From: an uncultured Cellvibrio sp.
GTDB taxonomy: Bacteria; Pseudomonadota; Gammaproteobacteria; Pseudomonadales; Cellvibrionaceae
Assembly: GCA_937958105.1 (NCBI GenBank)
Contig: CALFXJ010000059.1
Location: forward strand, 1 to 64,000
Length of the DNA stretch: 64,000 nucleotides
Direction of reading: 5' to 3'
This document shows positions 1-8,616 of this stretch, one piece after another. The number at the start of each line of letters is the position of its first letter. Position 1 is the stretch's first letter. The position numbers and the translations under genes were made by a program. Below the pieces are notes generated by a model that was not told the DNA's origin, did no database searches, and was given only the letters and a program-made list of their open reading frames with translations.

Positions 1-2
1 CG

Positions 3-587
3 GAATTTATTTTAAGTACCGTGTTGGGTGTGATCAGCACCGGCAAGGGTGGTGAATCGGGTGCGGCTGTTGGGGTTAATGGAAGCAAAAACTCCGGGCA
101 CACGTTGAATGTTGCGGCTGGTAATGACAGCAATAATTCAACAAATATCCCAGCCAATTCCGGTCCTGAGAATAATGTAAATGCTCACACCGCTGGAAAT
201 AATACCCCACTCAGCAATACTAAATTTGCAAACCAAGCAGAAGCAAATGAAGCCCTTAAACAATATGAGATAGCAAAAAATACAGACTCTGAGATTGTTC
301 TTGGGCGTTTACAAGATACAGAGGCTGGATCGCAGTTAGGAATGACTCGATTAAATTCAGACAACTGGTCCCCAAATGTTAATGACGCATTTGTTCAGGG
401 TGGAATAGATGCTGGAAAGCCCTTTTATCTTGGCTCTAGCCCTGATATTTCAAATTATAGGGCTGCTTGGAATGCCCTTGAGGGCAATAGGGGTAGTCAC
501 CCTCAAACAGTTTTCTTTAGAGAAATGAAACAACTAAGAGATGCTGGCTATCGTCTTGAAGGCGACTACATGCTGCCTCCTAAATAA
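3..587 (+). CDS. Polymorphic toxin, C-terminal part (5' end outside window)
   Basis: The reading frame is open to the left edge, so this is the 3' end of a larger gene. The first ~75 residues are low-complexity and rich in Asn, Gly, Ser and Thr, like a linker. A compact module of about 115 residues follows (from ANQAEANEALKQYEIAK to DYMLPPK), with the segments VLGRLQDTEAG, VNDAFVQGGIDAGKPFYLGS and MKQLRDAGYRLEGDY. This shape, a variable toxin tip at the end of a long gene, is typical of Rhs and CdiA/filamentous-haemagglutinin proteins. The toxic activity cannot be named from sequence alone. Support for a toxin role comes from the small AT-rich genes right behind it, which look like immunity genes, and from a second broken copy of the same tip at 1566-1709. 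Confidence 0.7.
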   Translation, partial: EFILSTVLGVISTGKGGESGAAVGVNGSKNSGHTLNVAAGNDSNNSTNIPANSGPENNVNAHTAGNNTPLSNTKFANQAEANEALKQYEIAKNTDSEIVLGRLQDTEAGSQLGMTRLNSDNWSPNVNDAFVQGGIDAGKPFYLGSSPDISNYRAAWNALEGNRGSHPQTVFFREMKQLRDAGYRLEGDYMLPPK

Positions 588-598
588 AGGGTTATCAA

Positions 599-1048
599 AT
601 GACTAAAGTTAATAATATACAAGATATTGTCGCTAATTTTGTTTTTAAAAAGGGCGATTATTTAGGTGCAGAGGAACAACTTTCGAGATTTGCAGAGAGT
701 TATGCAAAACTTAGCGCTGATGAGGCTGAGAGTCTAAGAAATAAATTTCAAGCTAAGGATAGGCTTGGTTGGCTTAGAATTGCTTCAACGCTTTTTTGTA
801 AACTATTTTCTGATGCTGATACCTTACACAAAGATAAATTGTGCAAAATATTTTTTGCCCTATATAGCTTTGAAAACTTAGATTTCGGCTTTGATGGTGT
901 GAATGATGTTATTTCAGTTTCAGATAAACTAAAAGGCCATCCAGAACTAGCAAGAAAAAACTGGGATTTGTTTAGTAAGCTCACTAGTAATGGCGTGGCA
1001 AGAAATAATTTAGAAAATAAGATTTTTTTGTGTCAGCAGTGTTTATGA
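599..1048 (+). CDS. Probable immunity protein to the upstream toxin tip
   Basis: A 149-residue protein with no signal peptide or membrane segment. It starts 11 bases after the toxin stop and is clearly more AT-rich than the rest of the window. I do not recognise the family. The sequence looks all-helical (for example AEEQLSRFAESYAKLSADEAE). Position, size and composition fit a cognate immunity protein, as polymorphic toxin genes are normally followed directly by one. The function is inferred from context only. The next gene starts inside its stop codon (ATGA overlap), so the two are probably translated together. Confidence 0.6.
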   Translation: MTKVNNIQDIVANFVFKKGDYLGAEEQLSRFAESYAKLSADEAESLRNKFQAKDRLGWLRIASTLFCKLFSDADTLHKDKLCKIFFALYSFENLDFGFDGVNDVISVSDKLKGHPELARKNWDLFSKLTSNGVARNNLENKIFLCQQCL

Positions 1049-1380
1049 CAGTAGAAGAAGCTTATGAAACTCTAGCGGCTTACGCATTAGCTTGCGTGGG
1101 AGAAAAAGATTGGGATTTTTTAACGGTAAAAAGTGATATTTATGAACAAATGAGTTCGTCGAAGGTTGTCTTAACGATTAAAAATGAAGATCATTCTTTA
1201 AAGCAAAGCTCGGTTCCATTTGCGCTTAGTAATGATCGAAATATAGCAACTCTATTTTTAAGGGACAATCTCCTAGAGACTACAGGAGAGAGAATTTTGG
1301 GGCTGGACTTCACCTTGGAAAAAGATGGGCGTATGAAAATTAATTATAGTTACGATAAGCCCGATAATTACCCAGGTTAA
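1045..1380 (+). CDS. Second small immunity-like protein (YezG/DUF600-like tail)
   Basis: A 111-residue protein. The ATG at 1045 overlaps the stop of the previous gene (ATGA), which is why it is preferred over an upstream GTG at 1030. The stretch EKDWDFLTVKSDI and the C-terminal pattern DGRMKINYSYDKPDNYPG recall the DUF600/YezG immunity family, which usually runs longer, so the gene may have lost its 3' end. Two consecutive immunity-type genes behind one toxin tip are common where modules have been swapped. The family call is tentative; AT-rich composition and position are what can be seen directly. Confidence 0.5.
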   Translation: MTVEEAYETLAAYALACVGEKDWDFLTVKSDIYEQMSSSKVVLTIKNEDHSLKQSSVPFALSNDRNIATLFLRDNLLETTGERILGLDFTLEKDGRMKINYSYDKPDNYPG

Positions 1381-1565
1381 CATTTACATGCGTTATGGTT
1401 GCACTATGTTGGCTGCCAATTTCTCTTTATAAATCTGTCGTAGACAGTGCTCAATTCCAAAGCAGTGGTTCTATTGGCTATAGATTCTTCGTGTTTTTCT
1501 GTGTGATTTTTTTTGCGAGTTTCGCATATGTTATCCATGAATGAAAATTATTCTGTAGTAATAAT

Positions 1566-1709
1566 GCCCTGATATTTCAAATTATAGGGCTGCTCGGAGT
1601 GCTCTTGATGGCAATAGAGGTAAACAGTTTTCTTTAGAGAAATGAAACAACTAAGAGATGCTGGCTATCGTATTGAAGGCGATCACATGCTGCCTCCTAA
1701 ATAAAGGGT
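1566..1709 (+). pseudogene. Displaced, frameshifted copy of the toxin C-terminal tip
   Basis: This stretch repeats bases 439-592 almost exactly (the last ~50 codons of the toxin plus the stop and the following AAAGGGT). It differs by a few substitutions and a 10-base deletion after GGCAATAG that shifts the frame and creates an early stop. No start or upstream toxin body is present. It is a remnant of an orphan toxin module left by duplication or recombination at the toxin 3' end. The IS-type element begins two bases after it. The 185 bases before it (1381-1565) hold no gene that I can see. Confidence 0.85.
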
Positions 1710-1711
1710 AT

Positions 1712-2462
1712 TGTCGACGTCCCCTATCCTGAGACAGACATAACTGGAGTTTTCTGAGAATATTACTTCAAGAGGCTACCATGAAAAAATCACGATTCAC
1801 CGAAAGCCAAATCTTCAGCATTCTCAAAGAAGTAGATGCCGGCGTGAAAGTCGAAGCGGTTTGCCGAAAACACGGCACCAGCAATGCCACCCACTACAAC
1901 TGGAAAGCCAGATATGGTGGCATGGACACCTCAGAGCTGAGGCGCAAGCCAATCATCAGTGGGCCCTGGATTTTATGCACGATAGTTTGTATTGCGGCAA
2001 ACGCTTCCGCACGCTGAATGTTCTCGATGAAGGAACACGCGAATGTTTAGCCATTGAGGTAGACACCTCGTTGCCAGCGGAGCGCGTGGTTCGTACTCTG
2101 GAGCATCTCAAGATGGAGCGTGGATTGCCCGCACAGTTACGTGTGGATAATGGACCGGAGCTGATATCGGCGAAGTTAACGGATTGGTGCGAGGAAAATG
2201 CTATCACGCTGGTTTACATCCAGCCGGGCAAACCGCAACAGAATGGTTTTGTTGAGCGCTTCAACGGTTCCTTCCGAAGGGAGTTCTTAAATGCGTATTT
2301 GTTTGAATCACTAACCCAGGTAAGGGAAATGGCCTGGTTCTGGCGGATTGATTATAACGACGAACGAACGCATGAAAGCCTTGGCCATCTGCCGCCTTCG
2401 GCTTATCGAGCAAAACTGGAAAACTCCAGTTTAGAACTGTCTCATTAATGGGGGAGTGGACA
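1712..2462 (+). mobile_element. Internally deleted IS3-family insertion sequence
   Basis: The element is about 751 bp, against 1.2-1.3 kb for intact members. Its ends are imperfect inverted repeats (left TGTCGACGTCCCC...TGAGACAG, right TGTCCACTCCCCC...TGAGACAG on the other strand; 19 of 26 positions agree). It holds the first third of orfA joined to the catalytic half of orfB. No clear 3-4 bp target duplication is visible at the edges. Similarity of OrfA (MKKSRFTESQ, YNWKARYGGM) points to an IS407-like group. The element cannot move by itself. Confidence 0.85.
1781..2448 (+). pseudogene. IS3-family transposase, orfA-orfB deletion remnant
   Basis: OrfA starts normally at 1781 with its helix-turn-helix (FTESQIFSILKEV, VEAVCRKHGTSNATHYNWK) and reads to about SELRR. 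It is then joined out of frame to the orfB integrase domain. The orfB frame keeps the rve core: the first Asp in WALDFMHDSL, the second in RVDNGPELIS and the Glu in NGFVERFNG, then HESLGHLPPSAYR. The leucine-zipper part of OrfA and the HTH part of OrfB (roughly 450 bases) are missing, so no functional OrfAB can be made. Confidence 0.85.
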
Positions 2463-2591
2463 CACCACGGACACCCATCATCGATACCACCGCCAATAAT
2501 ATTCCAATCTCATCTCAATCAAATCCCCCAAACGATATTCATAACAACCATTCATAAGCATTCACATCGCTTTAATAACCTTTCCCTTTTC

Positions 2592-2656
2592 TGTGATGTG
2601 CATCACATACTGCTCATCGTTAGGACATTGTCTGATCACTTCTGTGCCATTAAACT
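2592..2656 (+). promoter_or_regulatory. CRP-type site with sigma-70 promoter
   Basis: TGTGA-TGTGCA-TCACA at 2592-2607 is a perfect 5-6-5 CRP consensus palindrome. Downstream, TTGTCT (2628-2633) and TAAACT (2651-2656) are separated by 17 bases. The predicted start is near 2663, which puts the CRP centre at about -63, a class I arrangement. The first gene downstream is the membrane protein at 2820. A Crp/Vfr gene is at 48359-48994. Otherwise the 357 bases between the IS and that gene hold nothing that I can support. Confidence 0.65.
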
Positions 2657-2819
2657 GGCGCTTTTTTCAGCATCACCAATTCCGCTTTTTCACGCGGCGT
2701 TATCAGGGACTAGATCCATGCAGGTACGCTTTTCATTTATTCTTGCCATATGTTTTTCTTCTCGTCCTCTTGCCGGACTCTGCCGTTGCTCCCGTCAAGT
2801 TAATAACGCGGTATAAATA

Positions 2820-3197
2820 ATGAGAAAAGGAATTGTCATTTTTTCTGTAGTTAATTTTTTGCTGGCTGCGGTGATGGCTCTACTTGGGTTGAGTTACGGT
2901 CAGCCTGTTCAATCCTGCTATTTGATGTATTCGCTCTCACTGGCTGGTGGCTCGCTGGTGCTGTTTGGTCTGAATAAGCGAATCCATAAAACCTCTATTA
3001 TTTCATCCTATATTGCTGCTTTGTTATCAGCGTTGTGGGCAATGCTATCGTTAGTAGAGCTGCTCGGTTTTTCCAATGATTGGCTGCTGGATCTGTTATC
3101 TCTTATGTTTTTTCTGGTCGTTACCATTTACCTGATAGGGTATAGAGGGTATTTGCTGGAGATTACACGGGAGCAGCAGGAATCCGCTCCTGATTGA
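2820..3197 (+). CDS. Small four-helix membrane protein, unknown function
   Basis: A 125-residue protein with four hydrophobic segments at about residues 5-25, 34-51, 60-82 and 88-107, and a polar C-terminal tail ending EQQESAPD. No family is recognised. It sits alone behind a leader of about 157 bases and the CRP-type promoter, so its expression probably responds to carbon status. It ends 128 bases before the lipoprotein gene, in a very AT-rich stretch. Confidence 0.7.
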   Translation: MRKGIVIFSVVNFLLAAVMALLGLSYGQPVQSCYLMYSLSLAGGSLVLFGLNKRIHKTSIISSYIAALLSALWAMLSLVELLGFSNDWLLDLLSLMFFLVVTIYLIGYRGYLLEITREQQESAPD

Positions 3198-3325
3198 GAG
3201 TGCAGACAGGGCTGCAGACTTTGTATTCATCTATCGATAAAAACAAAAAATATTATAAGAAATTTTTAAGAATTTTCTTTTAAAAATTTATGGTTGGCGA
3301 CTTTTTATGTATGGAGATTTAACGG

Positions 3326-5266
3326 ATGACTAAGTACGGAATTAACGTATCACTGAGAGGATCTATATTAAGATTATTGGCGGGAATTATTGTCGTTTCT
3401 GCGTTGACTGCCTGTGGTGGCGGTGGAGGTGGAAGCGCAGAGGGTACAAAAGCTGGTTCATCCAGCGGTGCTGTCAGCAATGTTGTTCCTGTGGCTAACG
3501 CCGGGGCTGATAAAACGGTCAATGCCGGGGATAGAGTTGAGCTGGTTGCATCCGGGACAGATAGCGATGGAAGAATTAAAGGCTATCAATGGACCCAGCT
3601 TTCGGGGCCTCGTGTTTCACTTAATGCAATTAATCTTGATGCTGCTCATTTTTCTTTTATAGCACCTTCAACCGGAGCGGAAGATTCCATTACTCTGGAG
3701 TTCCGTCTGCAGGTTACCGACAATGATGGCGCTACAGCGACCGACACAGTGGTATTTACCGTTAAAAGAGTGAATGCCGCTCCGCAGGTAAATGCAGGTG
3801 AAGATAAAACCGTTGTGGGACTGTCTGAGGTAAGCCTCATTGGCAGTGCTTCAGATGACAGTGGCGAAATTAAAAGCTATCTCTGGACCCAGATAACGGG
3901 TGAGACGGTAGTGATTAACAATGCAAATAGTGCAACAGCTTCATTCACTGCGCCGTCTACCAATGCAACGATTACTCTCGAATTCAAGCTGACCGTGACC
4001 GATCGAGACGGCGCCACCGCCGAGGATATAGTTGCTGTTGAAGTGACTTCCGAAAACGCGCCCGCCATATCATTTATTTTCCCACCAGCAACCGGTGTTT
4101 ACTCCAAGGCCAGTATCAGTGCATTTGGTGTTGCTGTAGCAAAAAATGATGCGGTTGTCGAAACAGTAGAGGTCAGCGCTGGCGGCGCCAGCGTGATGGC
4201 CGCTGTAACGGAGGATGGAAATTGGCGTGCTGACGATATTCCAGTGCCGGCAGGTGTCTCTGAATTTACGCTAACGGCGACGGTCACTGACAGCGAGGGC
4301 AGGCTGCAGGCTGCGTCATCGACGCTGTTGACGAGTGGTCTCCATATAGGCAGCGGCGATTCCTGGGTTAAGCCGAAGGCAGTTTCGGTAGTGCCTGGGG
4401 CGGATTATGTATATGTGCTTACAACTGGCTCTTATGTACGGGACGTCAAGATTGTGCCAGTCAATACCCGCACCGGTCATCGTGGTGGATCAATCACGGA
4501 TTTCACTAATACAGCTTTAGGTGATCAAACGGCTGTATTCCAGGACATGCTGTTTGATGAAGATAATAATCGAGTGCTGCTTGCCAGCAATCCTAAGGAC
4601 GGTGTGCCGCAGGTTGTTGCGGTCGATGTAACCACCGGTGTACGCACCACAATCTCGAGTGATGAGCGAGGTGAGGGTGAGTCGTTCCTTAATCCGGTTA
4701 ACCTGGAGTGGGGACCTGATCGGCAGTTATTGGTTACTGACAATTCCGCGCATATTATCTTTATGGTTGATCCGGTATCGGGCGATCGGACCAGTATTGC
4801 TGATAAGGATACTCTTGATATAGGAATTGAGGCTCCTATTTTCTCTTCCTGGGTAAGAAGCTCAGATGAGATTGTAGTTACGCCAAATGTTTCTCCCATC
4901 AACAGTCAGTACATTTTCGGCATTCAGGACTGGCAATCGTTACCATTCACTTACGTGATTTCAGCGAACGGCAGTCAACCTGGGCCTCAGATGAGACAGG
5001 TTGTTCAAGGTTCTGCGCTGGATGCAGAAAACAATCGTTTGCTGGTGTTGGATGGGGATAATCAACTTATAGCAGTGGACCTGGAAGCTGGAGATCGGGA
5101 GCTGCTTGCAGAGGATGTCGGTGGTCTCTCAAGTCTCTGGGATCTGGCGAAAAATATTGAATACGATCCGACAGAAAGATTGCTGTATATCGCTGACAGT
5201 ACTCTGCGCGGGGGGTTGTATGTGGTTGACCCTGTGAGTGGAAGTTCAGTGCTGTTAAGCAACTAA
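3326..5266 (+). CDS. Lipoprotein with PKD-like repeats and a beta-propeller
   Basis: A 646-residue exported protein. The signal peptide ends in the lipobox LTAC (Cys30), followed by a Gly-rich linker, so it is lipid-anchored, probably to the outer membrane. Two PKD/K319-like domains follow: about 51-148 (VANAGADKTV, YQWTQLSGP, RLQVTDNDGAT) and 149-242 (VNAGEDKTVVG, YLWTQITGE, KLTVTDRDGAT). An Ig-like domain lies at 243-340. The C-terminal 300 residues have NHL/SMP-30-like propeller blades (LLASNPKDGVPQVVAVDVTTG, LLVLDGDNQLIAVDLEAGDR, LLYIADSTLRGGLYVVDP). Such proteins bind surface or polysaccharide ligands, but no catalytic residues are evident. It is transcribed alone and ends at a strong terminator. 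Confidence 0.7.
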   Translation: MTKYGINVSLRGSILRLLAGIIVVSALTACGGGGGGSAEGTKAGSSSGAVSNVVPVANAGADKTVNAGDRVELVASGTDSDGRIKGYQWTQLSGPRVSLNAINLDAAHFSFIAPSTGAEDSITLEFRLQVTDNDGATATDTVVFTVKRVNAAPQVNAGEDKTVVGLSEVSLIGSASDDSGEIKSYLWTQITGETVVINNANSATASFTAPSTNATITLEFKLTVTDRDGATAEDIVAVEVTSENAPAISFIFPPATGVYSKASISAFGVAVAKNDAVVETVEVSAGGASVMAAVTEDGNWRADDIPVPAGVSEFTLTATVTDSEGRLQAASSTLLTSGLHIGSGDSWVKPKAVSVVPGADYVYVLTTGSYVRDVKIVPVNTRTGHRGGSITDFTNTALGDQTAVFQDMLFDEDNNRVLLASNPKDGVPQVVAVDVTTGVRTTISSDERGEGESFLNPVNLEWGPDRQLLVTDNSAHIIFMVDPVSGDRTSIADKDTLDIGIEAPIFSSWVRSSDEIVVTPNVSPINSQYIFGIQDWQSLPFTYVISANGSQPGPQMRQVVQGSALDAENNRLLVLDGDNQLIAVDLEAGDRELLAEDVGGLSSLWDLAKNIEYDPTERLLYIADSTLRGGLYVVDPVSGSSVLLSN

Positions 5267-5306
5267 TTCGTTGCCTGTATAGTAAATGCATATTCGATAA
5301 TAAGCT

Positions 5307-5352
5307 CAGCGGGACCATCGGTACTTCGGTAACGATGGTCCCGCTGTTTTAT
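5307..5352 (+). terminator. Strong rho-independent terminator with UUCG tetraloop
   Basis: A 14-bp perfect stem (5307-5320 with 5333-5346), extended by a short upper helix closed by C(UUCG)G, is followed by TGTTTTATTT. It ends the lipoprotein transcript. Confidence 0.9.
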
Positions 5353-5641
5353 TTCTTCGGAGCAGTAATCGCTACAATCTAATAATTGAAGCGATTACTG
5401 CTCTCATTAAAGACGCATCCGCTTTCCGCCGCGACGATAGAAACCGACCTGGCTGACGGGGGCGACATGATTGGGCGGCTGGTCTCCACTTCCCCCCATC
5501 CTGTAGCAGGTGCAACTAAAATTTAAAGTGGTTGCAATACGAACTAATCGTTCATTTTCCAACCAGAGGCCGCGTCTCAGTAATGAGATCCACCCTCCCT
5601 GCCATCTAAACTAATTTTTACAAATTACCCGCCAACTGCGA

Positions 5642-5697
5642 TTGAAACACTTGTATACAAGAGGTATGATCGGGCCCGCTCGACTAGTATACAAGTG
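5642..5697 (+). promoter_or_regulatory. Sigma-70 promoter with twin palindromic operators for the TonB receptor
   Basis: TTGAAA (5642-5647) and TATGAT (5665-5670) are spaced by 17 bases. The spacer is filled by the palindrome CACTTGTATACAAGAG (5648-5663). A second copy, GACTAGTATACAAGTG (5682-5697), lies just past the predicted start near 5677. The centres are 34 bp apart. The symmetry (GT-AT-AC core) resembles operators of GntR- or LacI-type repressors, and a protein bound here would block RNA polymerase. The regulator is not encoded nearby. The rest of 5353-5640 shows no gene. Confidence 0.7.
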
Positions 5698-5786
5698 CAT
5701 CATAAGACTAAGGGGTGCCTGGCGAGCCTCCGCGTACGCCACACTCGAATAGCTGCCCATATAAAATTAACAACGCAGGAAACTCT

Positions 5787-8531
5787 ATGAATACAAAATA
5801 CACACTCCCGACGTTCAAAGTCAGCTTGCTAAGCCTTGCGATAGCTGCCACTGCTCAGACCCACGCTCAGGATGGGTTGATTGAAGAAGTTGTGGTAACC
5901 GGCTACCGAGCGAGCTTGCAAAGCGCTTTAGATACCAAACGTGATTCCAACGGTGTTGTAGATGCGATCAGCTCTGAAGACATCGGTAAGTTCCCTGATA
6001 CTAACCTGGCTGAATCTCTGCAGCGTATTACAGGCGTGTCTATTGACCGCAGCGCGGGTGAAGGTCGTCAGGTCACTGTGCGTGGTCTGGGCCCGCAGTT
6101 TAATACCGTGCTGTTCAACGGCCGGCAGATGCCGAGCGCCAACGACAGCCGTGGTTTTAACTTCGATACCGTTGCTGCCGAAATGGTCAGCGGTGTAGAG
6201 GTTTACAAGACTTCAACGGCCACAACCCAATCGGGTGGCATAGGTGCAACTATCAACGTAAAAACCGCACGTCCGCTGGATATCGGTACGCGCGTAGCAG
6301 GCTCTATCAAAGGCTTGAACGAAGGCAATGTGGATGACGTAACGCCGTCGGTATCCGGTCTGTTCAGCACCACCATCAACGATAACATCGGTATTCTGGC
6401 GGCGGTAAGCTACCAGGAGCGTGACTATGTGAGCGACGGCGTGGAGCAGCGTCGTTGGGACTGGCGTTCACGCCGCCCGGCTTCTCTGGGCGAATACCTG
6501 CCTCTGCCCGATGGCCAGGGCGGTACAGTCGATGCGGATTTCTATCCGACGCAAACCGTTATCAGACGTCAGGATTTTGAGCGTGAAAGACTTAATGGAA
6601 GCCTGGTGGTTCAGTTTGAGCCGGTGGACAATCTGACCCTGACTCTGGATGCACAGTATTCCGATCTTCAGCAGGAAGGTCTGGAGTATGAAAGCGCCGC
6701 GTGGTATGGCTATGGCAACGACGAAGTCTATCGTGTTGACGACAAGGGAACCATCATCCATCGCACCGTGACCGATGCAGGTCTGGACTTCTTCGTAAAC
6801 AACCCTGTTACTCAGGAAACCGGCCTCAGCGTAGGTTTTGAAGCTGACTGGGACATCAATGACTCATCCAGCCTGTTGTTTGCATATAGCCACTCAAAAG
6901 CAGAAGCACAGCCGGATAAGCAGGCTAACATCAGCCGTTCTGACGTTCAGGCTTCACCGCTGTCCTTTACCTTTGAGGTTCGCGATGATATCGCCAGCCA
7001 CTATTATGACAACAGCGAAATCTCCCTCGCTAATGCGCGTGTCTGGCAATACGACGGTTACTCTGATCCCCGTATTGATGAAATTGATCAGGCTCGTATA
7101 GATTACACCTTCACTGAAGATACCTTCACGTTGAAAGCTGGTGTGATGTATACCGACCAGACCAAGACCATCCAGCAGTACAAAGCCTCGGGTGAGAATG
7201 CTTTCCAGAACAGTTACATGCTGGTTGGTGACGATCCTTCAACCAGCCTGTTCCGCACTGTGGCCGAAGCTAATGCTGCAGGTTACTCTGAGCGGGTAAT
7301 GAACCATGGCGTTCTTGGCGATCTGGCTTATTTCTCATTTGATCCGCTTGCTTATAACGCTTGGGTAAGACATGCGCAGAACGACCCGAACTCTACGGAG
7401 GCTCAACGGGACCTCAGCAGATCTCAGCTGGTTCTGCAGCCTAACTGGTCTGAAGTCAATGAAGAGACTACGGCTCTGTATGTGGAAGCGACCAAGTCGT
7501 TTGACCTCAACGGTCAAGACCTGACAGTAGTTGGTGGTGTTCGTTACGAAGATACGAAGATTAACTCCACCTCACTGCAGCAGACGTTGGAGTCATTGGT
7601 TCCTCCGGCGGTTGCAGGTGAGAACTACGAGCGCATTTTTGCGGACAGCGTACGTTTCACCGACGGTGATGGATATGACGTATTCCTGCCTAACCTGTCG
7701 GTTAAATACAACGTAACTGATGATGTTGTTGTACGTTTTGCTGCGTCACGTACCATTACCCGTCCGGAATTGACGCATATGCGTTCGGCGCTCGACTATG
7801 GTGATATCCGTGAGGGTCAGGCAGGTATCGGCAGCCGCGGAAACCCCAACCTCAAGCCTTTCAAGTCGGATAACTTCGATCTGTCAGCTGAGTGGTACAT
7901 CAATGATTTTGATTACGTGTCTATCGGTGCATTCTCAAAATCCATTGATAACTTCGTGGTTACCCAAGGGGCACCAGAATCCATTCCGGGTGTTATTGAT
8001 CCGGCCACTGGTGAGGAAGCTGTCTATGAAGTAAGTAGCCCAGTCAACCTCGACACCAAGAAAGTCAGCGGTATCGAAGTGGGTGGCCAGCACATCTTTG
8101 GCGACTCAGGCTTTGGTGTGATTGCTAACGCCACCTTCGTATTTGCTGATCCGGACTACGACTTCGATACCCCGATGGGCGAAGTGCCGGCAGCTGATGC
8201 TGTGGTTGGTGTAAGTGACTCTGCTAACCTGATTGCCTTTTATGAAAATGGTCCGTTCCAGATCAGATTGGCATATAACTGGAGAGACTCGTTTGTGCGT
8301 GGCTTCCAATACTACTACTCGAGCACCAGTAACGAGCCGGTAGTTGTTGAGGATTACTCACAGCTGGATATCTCCATGAGCTATGATCTGACTGACAACG
8401 TCAGCATCTTCCTTGAAGGTATCAACATCACCGAAGAAGGTTCACGCATCCATGGTAGAGAAAAGAACCACATGTTCTACGTGGGTGAAGGTGTTGGACG
8501 TTATGCCTTGGGTGTTAGAGCAAGCTTCTAA
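5787..8531 (+). CDS. TonB-dependent receptor (Xanthomonas/Caulobacter type)
   Basis: A 914-residue outer-membrane transporter. The start is ATG 5787 with GCAGGA six bases before it; a longer frame upstream lacks a signal peptide. The signal peptide ends near THAQ, then comes the TonB box region (IEEVVVTGYRAS). The plug domain (about 45-160) shows DAISSEDIGKFPDTNLAESLQRI, ITGVSIDR and GEGRQVTVRGLGP. The beta-barrel ends in the aromatic terminus GVRASF. The family takes up carbohydrates and other large solutes using energy from TonB-ExbBD. The twin-operator promoter and the adjacent halogenase-like gene suggest a substrate-induced uptake locus; the substrate is unknown. Confidence 0.92.
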   Translation: MNTKYTLPTFKVSLLSLAIAATAQTHAQDGLIEEVVVTGYRASLQSALDTKRDSNGVVDAISSEDIGKFPDTNLAESLQRITGVSIDRSAGEGRQVTVRGLGPQFNTVLFNGRQMPSANDSRGFNFDTVAAEMVSGVEVYKTSTATTQSGGIGATINVKTARPLDIGTRVAGSIKGLNEGNVDDVTPSVSGLFSTTINDNIGILAAVSYQERDYVSDGVEQRRWDWRSRRPASLGEYLPLPDGQGGTVDADFYPTQTVIRRQDFERERLNGSLVVQFEPVDNLTLTLDAQYSDLQQEGLEYESAAWYGYGNDEVYRVDDKGTIIHRTVTDAGLDFFVNNPVTQETGLSVGFEADWDINDSSSLLFAYSHSKAEAQPDKQANISRSDVQASPLSFTFEVRDDIASHYYDNSEISLANARVWQYDGYSDPRIDEIDQARIDYTFTEDTFTLKAGVMYTDQTKTIQQYKASGENAFQNSYMLVGDDPSTSLFRTVAEANAAGYSERVMNHGVLGDLAYFSFDPLAYNAWVRHAQNDPNSTEAQRDLSRSQLVLQPNWSEVNEETTALYVEATKSFDLNGQDLTVVGGVRYEDTKINSTSLQQTLESLVPPAVAGENYERIFADSVRFTDGDGYDVFLPNLSVKYNVTDDVVVRFAASRTITRPELTHMRSALDYGDIREGQAGIGSRGNPNLKPFKSDNFDLSAEWYINDFDYVSIGAFSKSIDNFVVTQGAPESIPGVIDPATGEEAVYEVSSPVNLDTKKVSGIEVGGQHIFGDSGFGVIANATFVFADPDYDFDTPMGEVPAADAVVGVSDSANLIAFYENGPFQIRLAYNWRDSFVRGFQYYYSSTSNEPVVVEDYSQLDISMSYDLTDNVSIFLEGINITEEGSRIHGREKNHMFYVGEGVGRYALGVRASF

Positions 8532-8551
8532 TCCTCACGTGCTTTAAAGAC

Positions 8552-8590
8552 GCAAAAAGGCCATTCTTGTAATGGCCTTTTTGCATTATT
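8552..8590 (+). terminator. Rho-independent terminator after the TonB receptor
   Basis: Perfect stem GCAAAAAGGCCATT (8552-8565) with its complement (8571-8584) and the loop CTTGT. The T-run is part of the right arm. It separates, fully or partly, the receptor from the halogenase-like gene. Confidence 0.85.
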
Positions 8591-8616
8591 GAACCCAGCT
8601 GAATGTGTGGATGCTT

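Noticed and set aside
1712..2462. Active insertion sequence
   Set aside because: orfA and orfB are joined out of frame by a deletion of about 450 bases, so no working transposase can be made.
2593..2820. Short frame with a signal-peptide-like stretch (FLLVLLPDSAVA)
   Set aside because: It begins inside the CRP site, ends right at the next gene's start, and has no mature part or ribosome site.
5715..5786. Upstream extension of the TonB receptor reading frame
   Set aside because: The added 24 residues precede a complete signal peptide and lack a ribosome site; ATG 5787 has GCAGGA upstream.
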